Source: Osedax fenrisi | Lineage: Eukaryota; Annelida; Polychaeta; Sabellida; Siboglinidae | Direction of reading: 5' to 3' | NCBI GenBank assembly: GCA_964019155.1 | Contig: OZ025239.1 | Location: 106,049,612-106,113,611 of the forward strand | DNA length: 64,000 nucleotides | Part shown: positions 24,037 through 39,200 of the stretch, in pieces | Numbering within the stretch: position 1 is the stretch's first letter | Layout of the letters: each line of letters opens with the position of its first letter | Notes under the pieces: model-generated | Seen by the model: the letters and a program-made list of their open reading frames with translations, nothing else | What the model was told of the DNA's origin: nothing | The model's database searches: none | Position numbers and translations under genes: made by a program

Positions 24037-27000
24037 AAGGTAAAACTATTAAAAACGAATAAAATCCATTAGTAATGTAATAAAACATTTAGAAACGAAT
24101 ACAATCCATTAGTAACGAAATACAACTATTTCAAACGAATAAAACCATTAGTAACGTAATAAAACTATTAGAAACGAATAAAATTCATTAGTAATGTAAT
24201 AAAACTATTAGAAACGAATAAAATCCATTAGTAACGTAATAAAACTATTTCAAACGAATAAAATCCATTAGTAATGCAATTAAACTATTATAAACAAATA
24301 AAATCCATTAGTAACGTAATAAAACTATTAGAAACGAATAAAATCCATTAGTAACGTAATAAAACTATTTCAAACGAATAAAATCCATTAGTAACGTGAT
24401 AAAACTATTATAAACGAATAAAATACATTTGTAATGCAATTAAACTATTAGAAACGAATAAAATCCATTAGTTATGTAATAAAACAATTAGAAACGTATA
24501 CAATCCATTAGTAACGAAATACAACTATTATAAACAAATAAAATCCATTAGTAACGTAATAAAACTATTAGAAACGAATAAAATCCATTAGTAACGAAAT
24601 AAAACTATTACAAACGAATAAAATCCATTAGTAATGCAATTAAACTATTAGAAACGAATAAAATCCATTAGTAATGCAATTAAACAATTAGAAACGAATA
24701 AAATACATTAGTAACGTAATAAAACTATTTCAAACGAATAAAATCCATTAGTAACGTGATAAAACTATTATAAACGAATAAAATACATTATTAACGAAAT
24801 AAAACTATTTCAAACGAATAAAATCCATTATTAACGTAATAAAACTATTATAAACGAATAAAATACATTAGTAATGCAATTAAACTATTATAAACGAATA
24901 AAATCCATTAGTAACGTAATAAAACTATTATAAACGAATAAAATATATTAGTAATGCAATTAAACTATTATAAACGAATAAAATCCATCAGTAACGAAAT
25001 AAAACTATTTTAATCGAATAAAATCCATTAGTAACGTAATAAAACTATTAGAAACGAATAAAATCCATTAGTAATGTAATAAAACTATTTCAAACGAATA
25101 AAATCCATTAGTAATGCAATTAAACTATTATAAACAAATAAACTCCATTAGTAACGTAATAAAACTATTAGAAACGAATAAAATCCATTAGTAATGTAAT
25201 AAAATTATTAGAAAGGAATAAAATACTGTAGTAACGAAATAAAACTATTAGAAACGAATAAAATCCATTAGTAACGAAATAAAACTATTAAAAACGAATA
25301 AAATCCATTAGTAACGTAATAAAACTATTATAAACGAATAAAATCCATTAGTAATGCAATTAAACTATTAGAAACGAATAAAATCCATTAGTAACGTAAT
25401 AAAACTATTATAAACGAATACAATCTATTAGTAATGCAATTAAACTATTAGAAACGAATAAAATCCATTAGTAATGCAATTAAACAATTAGAAACGAATA
25501 AAATCCATAAGTAACGTAATAAAACTATTTCAAACGAATAAAATCCATTAGTGACGAAATAAAACTATTTCAAACGAATAAAATCCATTAGTAATGCAAT
25601 TAAAGTATTATAAACAAATAAAATCCATTAGTAACGTGATAAAACTATTGTAAACGAATAAAATACATTAGTAACGTAATAAAACTATTAGAAATGAATA
25701 AAATCCATTAGTAACGTAATAAAACTATTTCAAACGAATAAAATCCATTAGTAACGTGATAAAACTATTATAAACGAATAAAATCCATTAGTAACGTGAT
25801 AAAACTATTGTAAATGAATAAAATACATTAGTAACGTAATACAACTATTAGAAATGAATAAAATCCATTAGTAACGAAATAAAACTATTAGAAACGAATA
25901 AAATCCATTAGTAACGTAATAAAACTATTAGAAACGAATAAAATCCATTAGTAACGTAATAAAACTATTTCAAACGAATAAAATCCATTAGTAACGTGAT
26001 AAAACTATTATAAACGAATAAAATACATTAGTAACGTATTAAAACTATTTCAAACGAATAAATTCCATTAGTAACGTAAAAAAACTATTATAAACGAATC
26101 AAATCTATTAGTATTGCAATTAAACTATTAGAAACGAATAAAATCCATTAGTAACGAAATACAACTTTTAGAAACGAATAAAATCCATTAGTAACGTAAA
26201 ACTATTAAAAACGAATAAAATCCATTAGTAATGTAATAAAACATTTAGAAACGAATACAATCCATTAGTAACGAAATACAACTATTTCAAACGAATAAAA
26301 CCATTAGTAACGTAATAAAACTATTAGAAACGAATAAAATTCATTAGTAATGTAATAAAACTATTAGAAACGAATAAAATCCATTAGTAACGTAATAAAA
26401 CTATTTCAAACGAATTTAATCCATTAGTAATGCAATTAAACTATTATAAACAAATAAAATCCATTAGTAACGTAATAAAACTATTAGAAACGAATAAAAT
26501 CCATTAGTAACGAAATAAAACTATTTTAAACGAATAAAATCCATTAGTAACGTAATAAAACTATTAGAAACGAATAAAATCCATTAGTAATGTAATAAAA
26601 TATTAAAAACGAATAAAATCCTTTAGTAACGAAATAAAACTATTAGAAACGAATAAAATCCATTAGTAACGTAATAAAACTATTAGAAACGAATAAAATA
26701 CATTAGTAACGTAATAAAACTATTTCAAACGAATAAAATCCATTAGTAACGTGATAAAACTATTGTAAACGAATAAAATACATTAGTAATGTAATAAAAC
26801 TATTAGAAATGAATAAAATCCATTAGTAACGTAATAAAACTATTTCAAACGAATAAAATCCATTAGTAACGTGATAAAACTATTATAAACGAATAAAATA
26901 CATTTGTAATGCAATTAAACTATTAGAAACGAATAAAATCCATTAGTTATGTAATAAAACAATTAGAAACGTATACAATCCATTAGTAACGAAATACAAC

Positions 27001-29030
27001 TATTATAAACAAATAAAATCCATTAGTAACGTAATAAAACTATTAGAAACAAATAAAATCCATTAGTAACGAAATAAAACTATTACAAACGAATAAAATC
27101 CATTAGTAATGCAATTAAACTATTAGAAACGAATAAAATCCATTAGTAATGCAATTAAACAATTAGAAACGAATAACATACATTAGTAACGTAATAAAAC
27201 TATTTCAAACGAATAAAATCCATTAGTAACGTGATAAAACTATTATAAACGAATAAAATACATTATTAACGAAATAAAACTATTTCAAACGAATAAAATC
27301 CATTAGTAACGTAATAAAACTATTATAAACGAATAAAATACATTAGTAATGCAATTAAACTATTATAAACGAATAAAATCCATTAGTAACGTAATAAAAC
27401 TATTATAATCGAATAAAATATATTAGTAATGCAATTAAACTATTATAAACGAATAAAATCCATCAGTAACGAAATAAAACTATTTTAATCGAATAAAATC
27501 CATTAGTAACGTAATAAAACTATTAGAAACGAATAAAATCCATTAGTAATGTAATAAAACTATTTCAAACGAATAAAATCCATTAGTAATGCAATTAAAC
27601 TATTATAAACAAATAAACTCCATTAGTAACGTAATAAAACTATTAGAAACGAATAAAATCCATTAGTAATGTAATAAAATTATTAGAAACGAATAAAATA
27701 CTGTAGTAACGAAATAAAACTATTAGAAACGAATAAAATCCATTAGTAACGTAATAAAACTATTAGAAACGAATAAAATCCATTAGTAGCGTAATAAAAC
27801 TATTAGAAACGAATAAAATCCATTAGTAACGAAATAAAACTATTAAAAACGAATAAAATCCATTAGTAACGTAATAAAACTATTATAAACGAATAAAATC
27901 CATTAGTAATGCAATTAAACTATTAGAAACGAATAAAATCCATTAGTAACGTAATAAAACTATTATAAACGAATACAATCTATTAGTAATGCAATTAAAC
28001 TATTAGAAACGAATAAAATCCATTAGTAATGCAATTAAACAATTAGAAACGAATACAATCCATTAGTAACGTAATAAAACTATTTCAAACGAATAAAATC
28101 CATTAGTAACGTGATAAAACTATTATAAACGAATAAAATACAATAGTAATGCAATTAAACTATTAGAAACGAATAAAATCTATTAGTGACGAAATAAAAC
28201 TATTTCAAACGAATAAAATCCATTAGTAATGCAATTAAACTATTAGAAACGAATACAATCCATTAGTAACGTAATAAAACTATTTCAAACGAATAAAATC
28301 CATTAGTAACGTAATAAAACTATTATAAATGAATAAAATCCATTAGTAACGAAATAAAACTATTAGAAACGAATAAAATCCATTAGTAACGTAATAAAAC
28401 TATTAGAAACGAATAAAATCCATTAGTAACGTAATAAAACTATTTCAAACGAATAAAATCCATTAGTAACGTGATAAAACTATTATAAACGAATAAAATA
28501 CATTAGTAACGTATTAAAACTATTTCAAACGAATAAATTCCATTAGTAACGTAAAAAAACTATTATAAACGAATAAAATCTATTAGTATTGCAATTAAAC
28601 TATTAGAAACGAATAAAATCCATTAGTAACGGAATACAACTATTAGAAACGAATAAAATCCATTAGTAACGTAAAACTATTAAAAACGAATAAAATCCAT
28701 TAGTAATGTAATAAAACATTTATAAACGAATACAATCCATTAGTAACGAAATACAACTATTTCAAACGAATAAAACCATTAGTAACGTAATAAAACTATT
28801 AGAAACGAATAAAATTCATTAGTAATGTAATAAAACTATTAGAAACGAATAAAATCCATTAGTAACGTAATACAACTATGTCAAACGAATAAAATCCATT
28901 AGTAATGCAATTAAACTATTATAAACAAATAAAATCCATTAGTAACGTAATAAAACTATTAGAAACGAATAAAATCCATTAGTAACGAAATAAAACTATT
29001 TTAAACGAATAAAATCCATTAGTAACGAAA
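24037..29030. repeat. Large duplicated satellite segment, copy 1 (offset 12,214 bp)
   Basis: Seven independent rare markers recur exactly 12,214 bp downstream: 24037 to 36251 (aagg), 24471 to 36685 (gttatg), 25551 to 37765 (gtgacg), 26411 to 38625 (cgaattt), 27789 to 40003 (gcgtaat), 28631 to 40845 (ggaatac) and 28880 to 41094 (tatgtc). The match ends near 29031, where gaaat replaces gtaat. About 5 kb is therefore duplicated without a net length change. Confidence 0.88.
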
Positions 29031-32000
29031 TAAAACTATTAGAAACGAATAAAATCCATTAGTAACGTAATAAAACTATTAGAAACGAATAAAATCCATT
29101 AGTAACGTAATAAAACTATTTCAAACGAATAAAATCCATTAGTAACGTGATAAAACTATTATAAACGAATAAAATACATTAGTAACGTATTACAACTATT
29201 TCAAACGAATAAATTCCATTAGTAACGTAAAAAAACTATTATAAACGAATCAAATCTATTAGTATTGCAATTAAACTATTAGAAACGAATAAAATCCATT
29301 AGTAACGAAATACAACTATTAGAAACGAATAAAATCCATTAGTAAGGTAAAACTATTAAAAACGAATAAAATCCATTAGTAATGTAATAAAACATTTAGA
29401 AACGAATACAATCCATTAGTAACGAAATACAACTATTTCAAACGAATAAAACCATTAGTAACGTAATAAAACTATTAGAAACGAATAAAATTCATTAGTA
29501 ATGTAATAAAACTATTAGAAACGAATAAAATCCATTAGTAACGTAATAAAACTATTTCAAACGAATAAAATCCATTAGTAATGCAATTAAACTATTATAA
29601 ACAAATAAAATCCATTAGTAACGTAATAAAACTATTAGAAACGAATAAAATCCATTAGTAACGTAATAAAACTATTTCAAACGAATAAAATCCATTAGTA
29701 ACGTGATAAAACTATTATAAACGAATAAAATACATTTGTAATGCAATTAAACTATTAGAAACGAATAAAATCCATTAGTTATGTAATAAAACAATTAGAA
29801 ACGTATACAATCCATTAGTAACGAAATACAACTATTATAAACAAATAAAATCCATTAGTAACGTAATAAAACTATTAGAAACGAATAAAATCCATTAGTA
29901 ACGAAATAAAACTATTACAAACGAATAAAATCCATTAGTAATGCAATTAAACTATTAGAAACGAATAAAATCCATTAGTAATGCAATTAAACAATTAGAA
30001 ACGAATAAAATACATTAGTAACGTAATAAAACTATTTCAAACGAATAAAATCCATTAGTAACGTGATAAAACTATTATAAACGAATAAAATCCATTATTA
30101 ACGTAATAAAACTATTATAAACGAATAAAATACATTAGTAATGCAATTAAACTATTATAAACGAATAAAATCCATTAGTAACGTAATAAAACTATTATAA
30201 ACGAATAAAATATATTAGTAATGCAATTAAACTATTATAAACGAATAAAATCCATCAGTAACGAAATAAAACTATTTTAATCGAATAAAATCCATTAGTA
30301 ACGTAATAAAACTATTAGAAACGAATAAAATCCATTAGTAATGTAATAAAACTATTTCAAACGAATAAAATCCATTAGTAATGCAATTAAACTATTATAA
30401 ACAAATAAACTCCATTAGTAACGTAATAAAACTATTAGAAACGAATAAAATCCATTAGTAATGTAATACAATTATTAGAAAGGAATAAAATACTGTAGTA
30501 ACGAAATAAAACTATTAGAAACGAATAAAATCTATTAGTAACGAAATAAAACTATTAAAAACGAATAAAATCCATTAGTAACGTAATAAAACTATTATAA
30601 ACGAATAAAATCCATTAGTAATGCAATTAAACTATTAGAAACGAATAAAATCCATTAGTAACGTAATAAAACTATTATAAACGAATACAATCTATTAGTA
30701 ATGCAATTAAACTATTAGAAACGAATAAAATCCATTAGTAATGCAATTAAACAATTAGAAACGAATAAAATCCATAAGTAACGTAATAAAACTATTTCAA
30801 ACGAATAAAATCCATTAGTGACGAAATAAAACTATTTCAAACGAATAAAATCCATTAGTAATGCAATTAAAGTATTATAAACAAATAAAATCCATTAGTA
30901 ACGTGATAAAACTATTGTAAACGAATAAAATACATTAGTAACGTAATAAAACTATTAGAAATGAATAAAATCCATTAGTAACGTAATAAAACTATTTCAA
31001 ACGAATAAAATCCATTAGTAACGTGATAAAACTATTATAAACGAATAAAATCCATTAGTAACGTGATAAAACTATTGTAAATGAATAAAATACATTAGTA
31101 ACGTAATACAACTATTAGAAATGAATAAAATCCATTAGTAACGAAATAAAACTATTAGAAACGAATAAAATCCATTAGTAACGTAATAAAACTATTAGAA
31201 ACGAATAAAATCCATTAGTAACGTAATAAAACTATTTCAAACGAATAAAATCCATTAGTAACGTGATAAAACTATTATAAACGAATAAAATACATTAGTA
31301 ATGCAATTAAACAATTAGAAACGAATAACATACATTAGTAACGTAATAAAACTATTTCAAACGAATAAAATCCATTAGTAACGTGATAAAACTATTATAA
31401 ACGAATAAAATACATTATTAACGAAATAAAACTATTTCAAACGAATAAAATCCATTAGTAACGTAATAAAACTATTATGAACGAATAAAATACATTAGTA
31501 ATGCAATTAAACTATTATAAACGAATAAAATCCATTAGTAACGTAATAAAACTATTATAATCGAATAAAATATATTAGTAATGCAATTAAACTATTATAA
31601 ACGAATAAAATCCATCAGTAACGAAATAAAACTATTTTAATCGAATAAAATCCATTAGTAACGTAATAAAACTATTAGAAACGAATAAAATCCATTAGTA
31701 ATGTAATAAAACTATTTCAAACGAATAAAATCCATTAGTAATGCAATTAAACTATTATAAACAAATAAACTCCATTAGTAACGTAATAAAACTATTAGAA
31801 ACGAATAAAATCCATTAGTAATGTAATAAAATTATTAGAAACGAATAAAATACTGTAGTAACGAAATAAAACTATTAGAAACGAATAAAATCCATTAGTA
31901 ACGTAATAAAACTATTAGAAACGAATAAAATCCATTAGTAGCGTAATAAAACTATTAGAAACGAATAAAATCCATTAGTAACGAAATAAAACTATTAAAA

Positions 32001-33730
32001 ACGAATAAAATCCATTAGTAACGTAATAAAACTATTATAAACGAATAAAATCCATTAGTAATGCAATTAAACTATTAGAAACGAATAAAATCCATTAGTA
32101 ACGTAATAAAACTATTATAAACGAATACAATCTATTAGTAATGCAATTAAACTATTAGAAACGAATAAAATCCATTAGTAATGCAATTAAACTATTAGAA
32201 ACGAATACAATCCATTAGTAACGTAATAAAACTATTTCAAACGAATAAAATCCATTAGTAACGTAATAAAACTATTATAAATGAATAAAATCCATTAGTA
32301 ACGAAATAAAACTATTAGAAACGAATAAAATCCATTAGTAACGTAATAAAACTATTAGAAACGAATAAAATCCATTAGTAACGTAATAAAACTATTTCAA
32401 ACGAATAAAATCCATTAGTAACGTGATAAAACTATTATAAACGAATAAAATACATTAGTAACGTATTAAAACTATTTCAAACGAATAAATTCCATTAGTA
32501 ACGTAAAAAAACTATTATAAACGAATAAAATCTATTAGTATTGCAATTAAACTATTAGAAACGAATAAAATCCATTAGTAACGGAATACAACTATTAGAA
32601 ACGAATAAAATCCATTAGTAACGTAAAACTATTAAAAACGAATAAAATCCATTAGTAATGTAATAAAACATTTATAAACGAATACAATCCATTAGTAACG
32701 AAATACAACTATTTCAAACGAATAAAACCATTAGTAACGTAATAAAACTATTAGAAACGAATAAAATTCATTAGTAATGTAATAAAACTATTAGAAACGA
32801 ATAAAATCCATTAGTAACGTAATACAACTATGTCAAACGAATAAAATCCATTAGTAATGCAATTAAACTATTATAAACAAATAAAATCCATTAGTAACGT
32901 AATAAAACTATTAGAAACGAATAAAATCCATTAGTAACGAAATAAAACTATTTTAAACGAATAAAATCCATTAGTAACGAAATAAAACTATTAGAAACGA
33001 ATAAAATCCATTAGTAACGTAATAAAACTATTAGAAACGAATAAAATCCATTAGTAACGTAATAAAACTATTTCAAACGAATAAAATCCATTAGTAACGT
33101 GATAAAACTATTATAAACGAATAAAATACATTAGTAACGTATTACAACTATTTCAAACGAATAAATTCCATTAGTAACGTAAAAAAACTATTATAAACGA
33201 ATCAAATCTATTAGTATTGCAATTAAACTATTAGAAACGAATAAAATCCATTAGTAACGAAATACAACTATTAGAAACGAATAAAATCCATTAGTAAGGT
33301 AAAACTATTAAAAACGAATAAAATCCATTAGTAATGTAATAAAACATTTAGAAACGAATACAATCCATTAGTAACGAAATACAACTATTTCAAACGAATA
33401 AAACCATTAGTAACGTAATAAAACTATTAGAAACGAATAAAATTCATTAGTAATGTAATAAAACTATTAGAAACGAATAAAATCCATTAGTAACGTAATA
33501 AAACTATTTCAAACGAATAAAATCCATTAGTAATGCAATTAAACTATTATAAACAAATAAAATCCATTAGTAACGTAATAAAACTATTAGAAACGAATAA
33601 AATCCATTAGTAACGTAATAAAACTATTTCAAACGAATAAAATCCATTAGTAACGTGATAAAACTATTATAAACGAATAAAATACATTTGTAATGCAATT
33701 AAACTATTAGAAACGAATAAAATCCATTAG
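28631..33730. repeat. Higher-order repeat with 3,952 bp step
   Basis: Markers repeat 3,952 bp apart: ggaatac at 28631 and 32583, tatgtc at 28880 and 32832, aagg at 29344 and 33296, gttatg at 29778 and 33730. An earlier step from 24037 to 29344 (and 24471 to 29778) is 5,307 bp. Just upstream, the gcgtaat marker (27789 and 31941) is spaced 4,152 bp, so one copy differs by five monomers. Confidence 0.82.
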
Positions 33731-36250
33731 TTATGTAATAAAACAATTAGAAACGTATACAATCCATTAGTAACGAAATACAACTATTATAAACAAATAA
33801 AATCCATTAGTAACGTAATAAAACTATTAGAAACGAATAAAATCCATTAGTAACGAAATAAAACTATTACAAACGAATAAAATCCATTAGTAATGCAATT
33901 AAACTATTAGAAACGAATAAAATCCATTAGTAATGCAATTAAACAATTAGAAACGAATAAAATACATTAGTAACGTAATAAAACTATTTCAAACGAATAA
34001 AATCCATTAGTAACGTGATAAAACTATTATAAACGAATAAAATACATTATTAACGAAATAAAACTATTTCAAACGAATAAAATCCATTATTAACGTAATA
34101 AAACTATTATAAACGAATAAAATACATTAGTAATGCAATTAAACTATTATAAACGAATAAAATCCATTAGTAACGTAATAAAACTATTATAAACGAATAA
34201 AATATATTAGTAATGCAATTAAACTATTATAAACGAATAAAATCCATCAGTAACGAAATAAAACTATTTTAATCGAATAAAATCCATTAGTAACGTAATA
34301 AAACTATTAGAAACGAATAAAATCCATTAGTAATGTAATAAAACTATTTCAAACGAATAAAATCCATTAGTAATGCAATTAAACTATTATAAACAAATAA
34401 ACTCCATTAGTAACGTAATAAAACTATTAGAAACGAATAAAATCCATTAGTAATGTAATACAATTATTAGAAAGGAATAAAATACTGTAGTAACGAAATA
34501 AAACTATTAGAAACGAATAAAATCCATTAGTAACGAAATAAAACTATTAAAAACGAATAAAATCCATTAGTAACGTAATAAAACTATTATAAACGAATAA
34601 AATCCATTAGTAATGCAATTAAACTATTAGAAACGAATAAAATCCAATAGTAACGTAATAAAACTATTATAAACGAATACAATCTATTAGTAATGCAATT
34701 AAACTATTAGAAACGAATAAAATCCATTAGTAATGCAATTAAACAATTAGAAACGAATAAAATCCATAAGTAACGTAATAAAACTATTTCAAACGAATAA
34801 AATCCATTAGTGACGAAATAAAACTATTTCAAACGAATAAAATCCATTAGTAATGTAATAAAACTATTAGAAACGAATAAAATCCATTAGTAACGTAATA
34901 AAACTATTTCAAACGAATTTAATCCATTAGTAATGCAATTAAACTATTATAAACAAATAAAATCCATTAGTAACGTAATAAAACTATTAGAAACGAATAA
35001 AATCCATTAGTAACGAAATAAAACTATTTTAAACGAATAAAATCCATTAGTAACGTAATAAAACTATTAGAAACGAATAAAATCCATTAGTAATGTAATA
35101 AAATATTAAAAACGAATAAAATCCTTTAGTAACGAAATAAAACTATTAGAAACGAATAAAATCCATTAGTAACGTAATAAAACTATTAGAAACGAATAAA
35201 ATCCATTAGTAACGTAATAAAACTATTTCAAACGAATAAAATCCATTAGTAACGTGATAAAACTATTGTAAACGAATAAAATACATTAGTAATGTAATAA
35301 AACTATTAGAAATGAATAAAATCCATTAGTAACGTAATAAAACTATTTCAAACGAATAAAATCCATTAGTAACGTGATAAAACTATTATAAACGAATAAA
35401 ATACATTTGTAATGCAATTAAACTATTAGAAACGAATAAAATCCATTAGTTATGTAATAAAACAATTAGAAACGTATACAATCCATTAGTAACGAAATAC
35501 AACTATTATAAACAAATAAAATCCATTAGTAACGTAATAAAACTATTAGAAACAAATAAAATCCATTAGTAACGAAATAAAACTATTACAAACGAATAAA
35601 ATCCATTAGTAATGCAATTAAACTATTAGAAACGAATAAAATCCATTAGTAATGCAATTAAACAATTAGAAACGAATAACATACATTAGTAACGTAATAA
35701 AACTATTTCAAACGAATAAAATCCATTAGTAACGTGATAAAACTATTATAAACGAATAAAATACATTATTAACGAAATAAAACTATTTCAAACGAATAAA
35801 ATCCATTAGTAACGTAATAAAACTATTATAAACGAATAAAATACATTAGTAATGCAATTAAACTATTATAAACGAATAAAATCCATTAGTAACGTAATAA
35901 AACTATTATAATCGAATAAAATATATTAGTAATGCAATTAAACTATTATAAACGAATAAAATCCATCAGTAACGAAATAAAACTATTTTAATCGAATAAA
36001 ATCCATTAGTAACGTAATAAAACTATTAGAAACGAATAAAATCCATTAGTAATGTAATAAAACTATTTCAAACGAATAAAATCCATTAGTAATGCAATTA
36101 AACTATTATAAACAAATAAACTCCATTAGTAACGTAATAAAACTATTAGAAACGAATAAAATCCATTAGTAATGTAATAAAATTATTAGAAACGAATAAA
36201 ATACTGTAGTAACGAAATAAAACTATTAGAAACGAATAAAATCCATTAGT

Positions 36251-39200
36251 AAGGTAAAACTATTAAAAACGAATAAAATCCATTAGTAATGTAATAAAAC
36301 ATTTAGAAACGAATACAATCCATTAGTAACGAAATACAACTATTTCAAACGAATAAAACCATTAGTAACGTAATAAAACTATTAGAAACGAATAAAATTC
36401 ATTAGTAATGTAATAAAACTATTAGAAACGAATAAAATCCATTAGTAACGTAATAAAACTATTTCAAACGAATAAAATCCATTAGTAATGCAATTAAACT
36501 ATTATAAACAAATAAAATCCATTAGTAACGTAATAAAACTATTAGAAACGAATAAAATCCATTAGTAACGTAATAAAACTATTTCAAACGAATAAAATCC
36601 ATTAGTAACGTGATAAAACTATTATAAACGAATAAAATACATTTGTAATGCAATTAAACTATTAGAAACGAATAAAATCCATTAGTTATGTAATAAAACA
36701 ATTAGAAACGTATACAATCCATTAGTAACGAAATACAACTATTATAAACAAATAAAATCCATTAGTAACGTAATAAAACTATTAGAAACGAATAAAATCC
36801 ATTAGTAACGAAATAAAACTATTACAAACGAATAAAATCCATTAGTAATGCAATTAAACTATTAGAAACGAATAAAATCCATTAGTAATGCAATTAAACA
36901 ATTAGAAACGAATAAAATACATTAGTAACGTAATAAAACTATTTCAAACGAATAAAATCCATTAGTAACGTGATAAAACTATTATAAACGAATAAAATAC
37001 ATTATTAACGAAATAAAACTATTTCAAACGAATAAAATCCATTATTAACGTAATAAAACTATTATAAACGAATAAAATACATTAGTAATGCAATTAAACT
37101 ATTATAAACGAATAAAATCCATTAGTAACGTAATAAAACTATTATAAACGAATAAAATATATTAGTAATGCAATTAAACTATTATAAACGAATAAAATCC
37201 ATCAGTAACGAAATAAAACTATTTTAATCGAATAAAATCCATTAGTAACGTAATAAAACTATTAGAAACGAATAAAATCCATTAGTAATGTAATAAAACT
37301 ATTTCAAACGAATAAAATCCATTAGTAATGCAATTAAACTATTATAAACAAATAAACTCCATTAGTAACGTAATAAAACTATTAGAAACGAATAAAATCC
37401 ATTAGTAATGTAATACAATTATTAGAAAGGAATAAAATACTGTAGTAACGAAATAAAACTATTAGAAACGAATAAAATCCATTAGTAACGAAATAAAACT
37501 ATTAAAAACGAATAAAATCCATTAGTAACGTAATAAAACTATTATAAACGAATAAAATCCATTAGTAATGCAATTAAACTATTAGAAACGAATAAAATCC
37601 ATTAGTAACGTAATAAAACTATTATAAACGAATACAATCTATTAGTAATGCAATTAAACTATTAGAAACGAATAAAATCCATTAGTAATGCAATTAAACA
37701 ATTAGAAACGAATAAAATCCATAAGTAACGTAATAAAACTATTTCAAACGAATAAAATCCATTAGTGACGAAATAAAACTATTTCAAACGAATAAAATCC
37801 ATTAGTAATGCAATTAAAGTATTATAAACAAATAAAATCCATTAGTAACGTGATAAAACTATTGTAAACGAATAAAATACATTAGTAACGTAATAAAACT
37901 ATTAGAAATGAATAAAATCCATTAGTAACGTAATAAAACTATTTCAAACGAATAAAATCCATTAGTAACGTGATAAAACTATTATAAACGAATAAAATCC
38001 ATTAGTAACGTGATAAAACTATTGTAAATGAATAAAATACATTAGTAACGTAATACAACTATTAGAAATGAATAAAATCCATTAGTAACGAAATAAAACT
38101 ATTAGAAACGAATAAAATCCATTAGTAACGTAATAAAACTATTAGAAACGAATAAAATCCATTAGTAACGTAATAAAACTATTTCAAACGAATAAAATCC
38201 ATTAGTAACGTGATAAAACTATTATAAACGAATAAAATACATTAGTAACGTATTAAAACTATTTCAAACGAATAAATTCCATTAGTAACGTAAAAAAACT
38301 ATTATAAACGAATCAAATCTATTAGTATTGCAATTAAACTATTAGAAACGAATAAAATCCATTAGTAACGAAATACAACTATTAGAAACGAATAAAATCC
38401 ATTAGTAACGTAAAACTATTAAAAACGAATAAAATCCATTAGTAATGTAATAAAACATTTAGAAACGAATACAATCCATTAGTAACGAAATACAACTATT
38501 TCAAACGAATAAAACCATTAGTAACGTAATAAAACTATTAGAAACGAATAAAATTCATTAGTAATGTAATAAAACTATTAGAAACGAATAAAATCCATTA
38601 GTAACGTAATAAAACTATTTCAAACGAATTTAATCCATTAGTAATGCAATTAAACTATTATAAACAAATAAAATCCATTAGTAACGTAATAAAACTATTA
38701 GAAACGAATAAAATCCATTAGTAACGAAATAAAACTATTTTAAACGAATAAAATCCATTAGTAACGTAATAAAACTATTAGAAACGAATAAAATCCATTA
38801 GTAATGTAATAAAATATTAAAAACGAATAAAATCCTTTAGTAACGAAATAAAACTATTAGAAACGAATAAAATCCATTAGTAACGTAATAAAACTATTAG
38901 AAACGAATAAAATCCATTAGTAACGTAATAAAACTATTTCAAACGAATAAAATCCATTAGTAACGTGATAAAACTATTGTAAACGAATAAAATACATTAG
39001 TAATGTAATAAAACTATTAGAAATGAATAAAATCCATTAGTAACGTAATAAAACTATTTCAAACGAATAAAATCCATTAGTAACGTGATAAAACTATTAT
39101 AAACGAATAAAATACATTTGTAATGCAATTAAACTATTAGAAACGAATAAAATCCATTAGTTATGTAATAAAACAATTAGAAACGTATACAATCCATTAG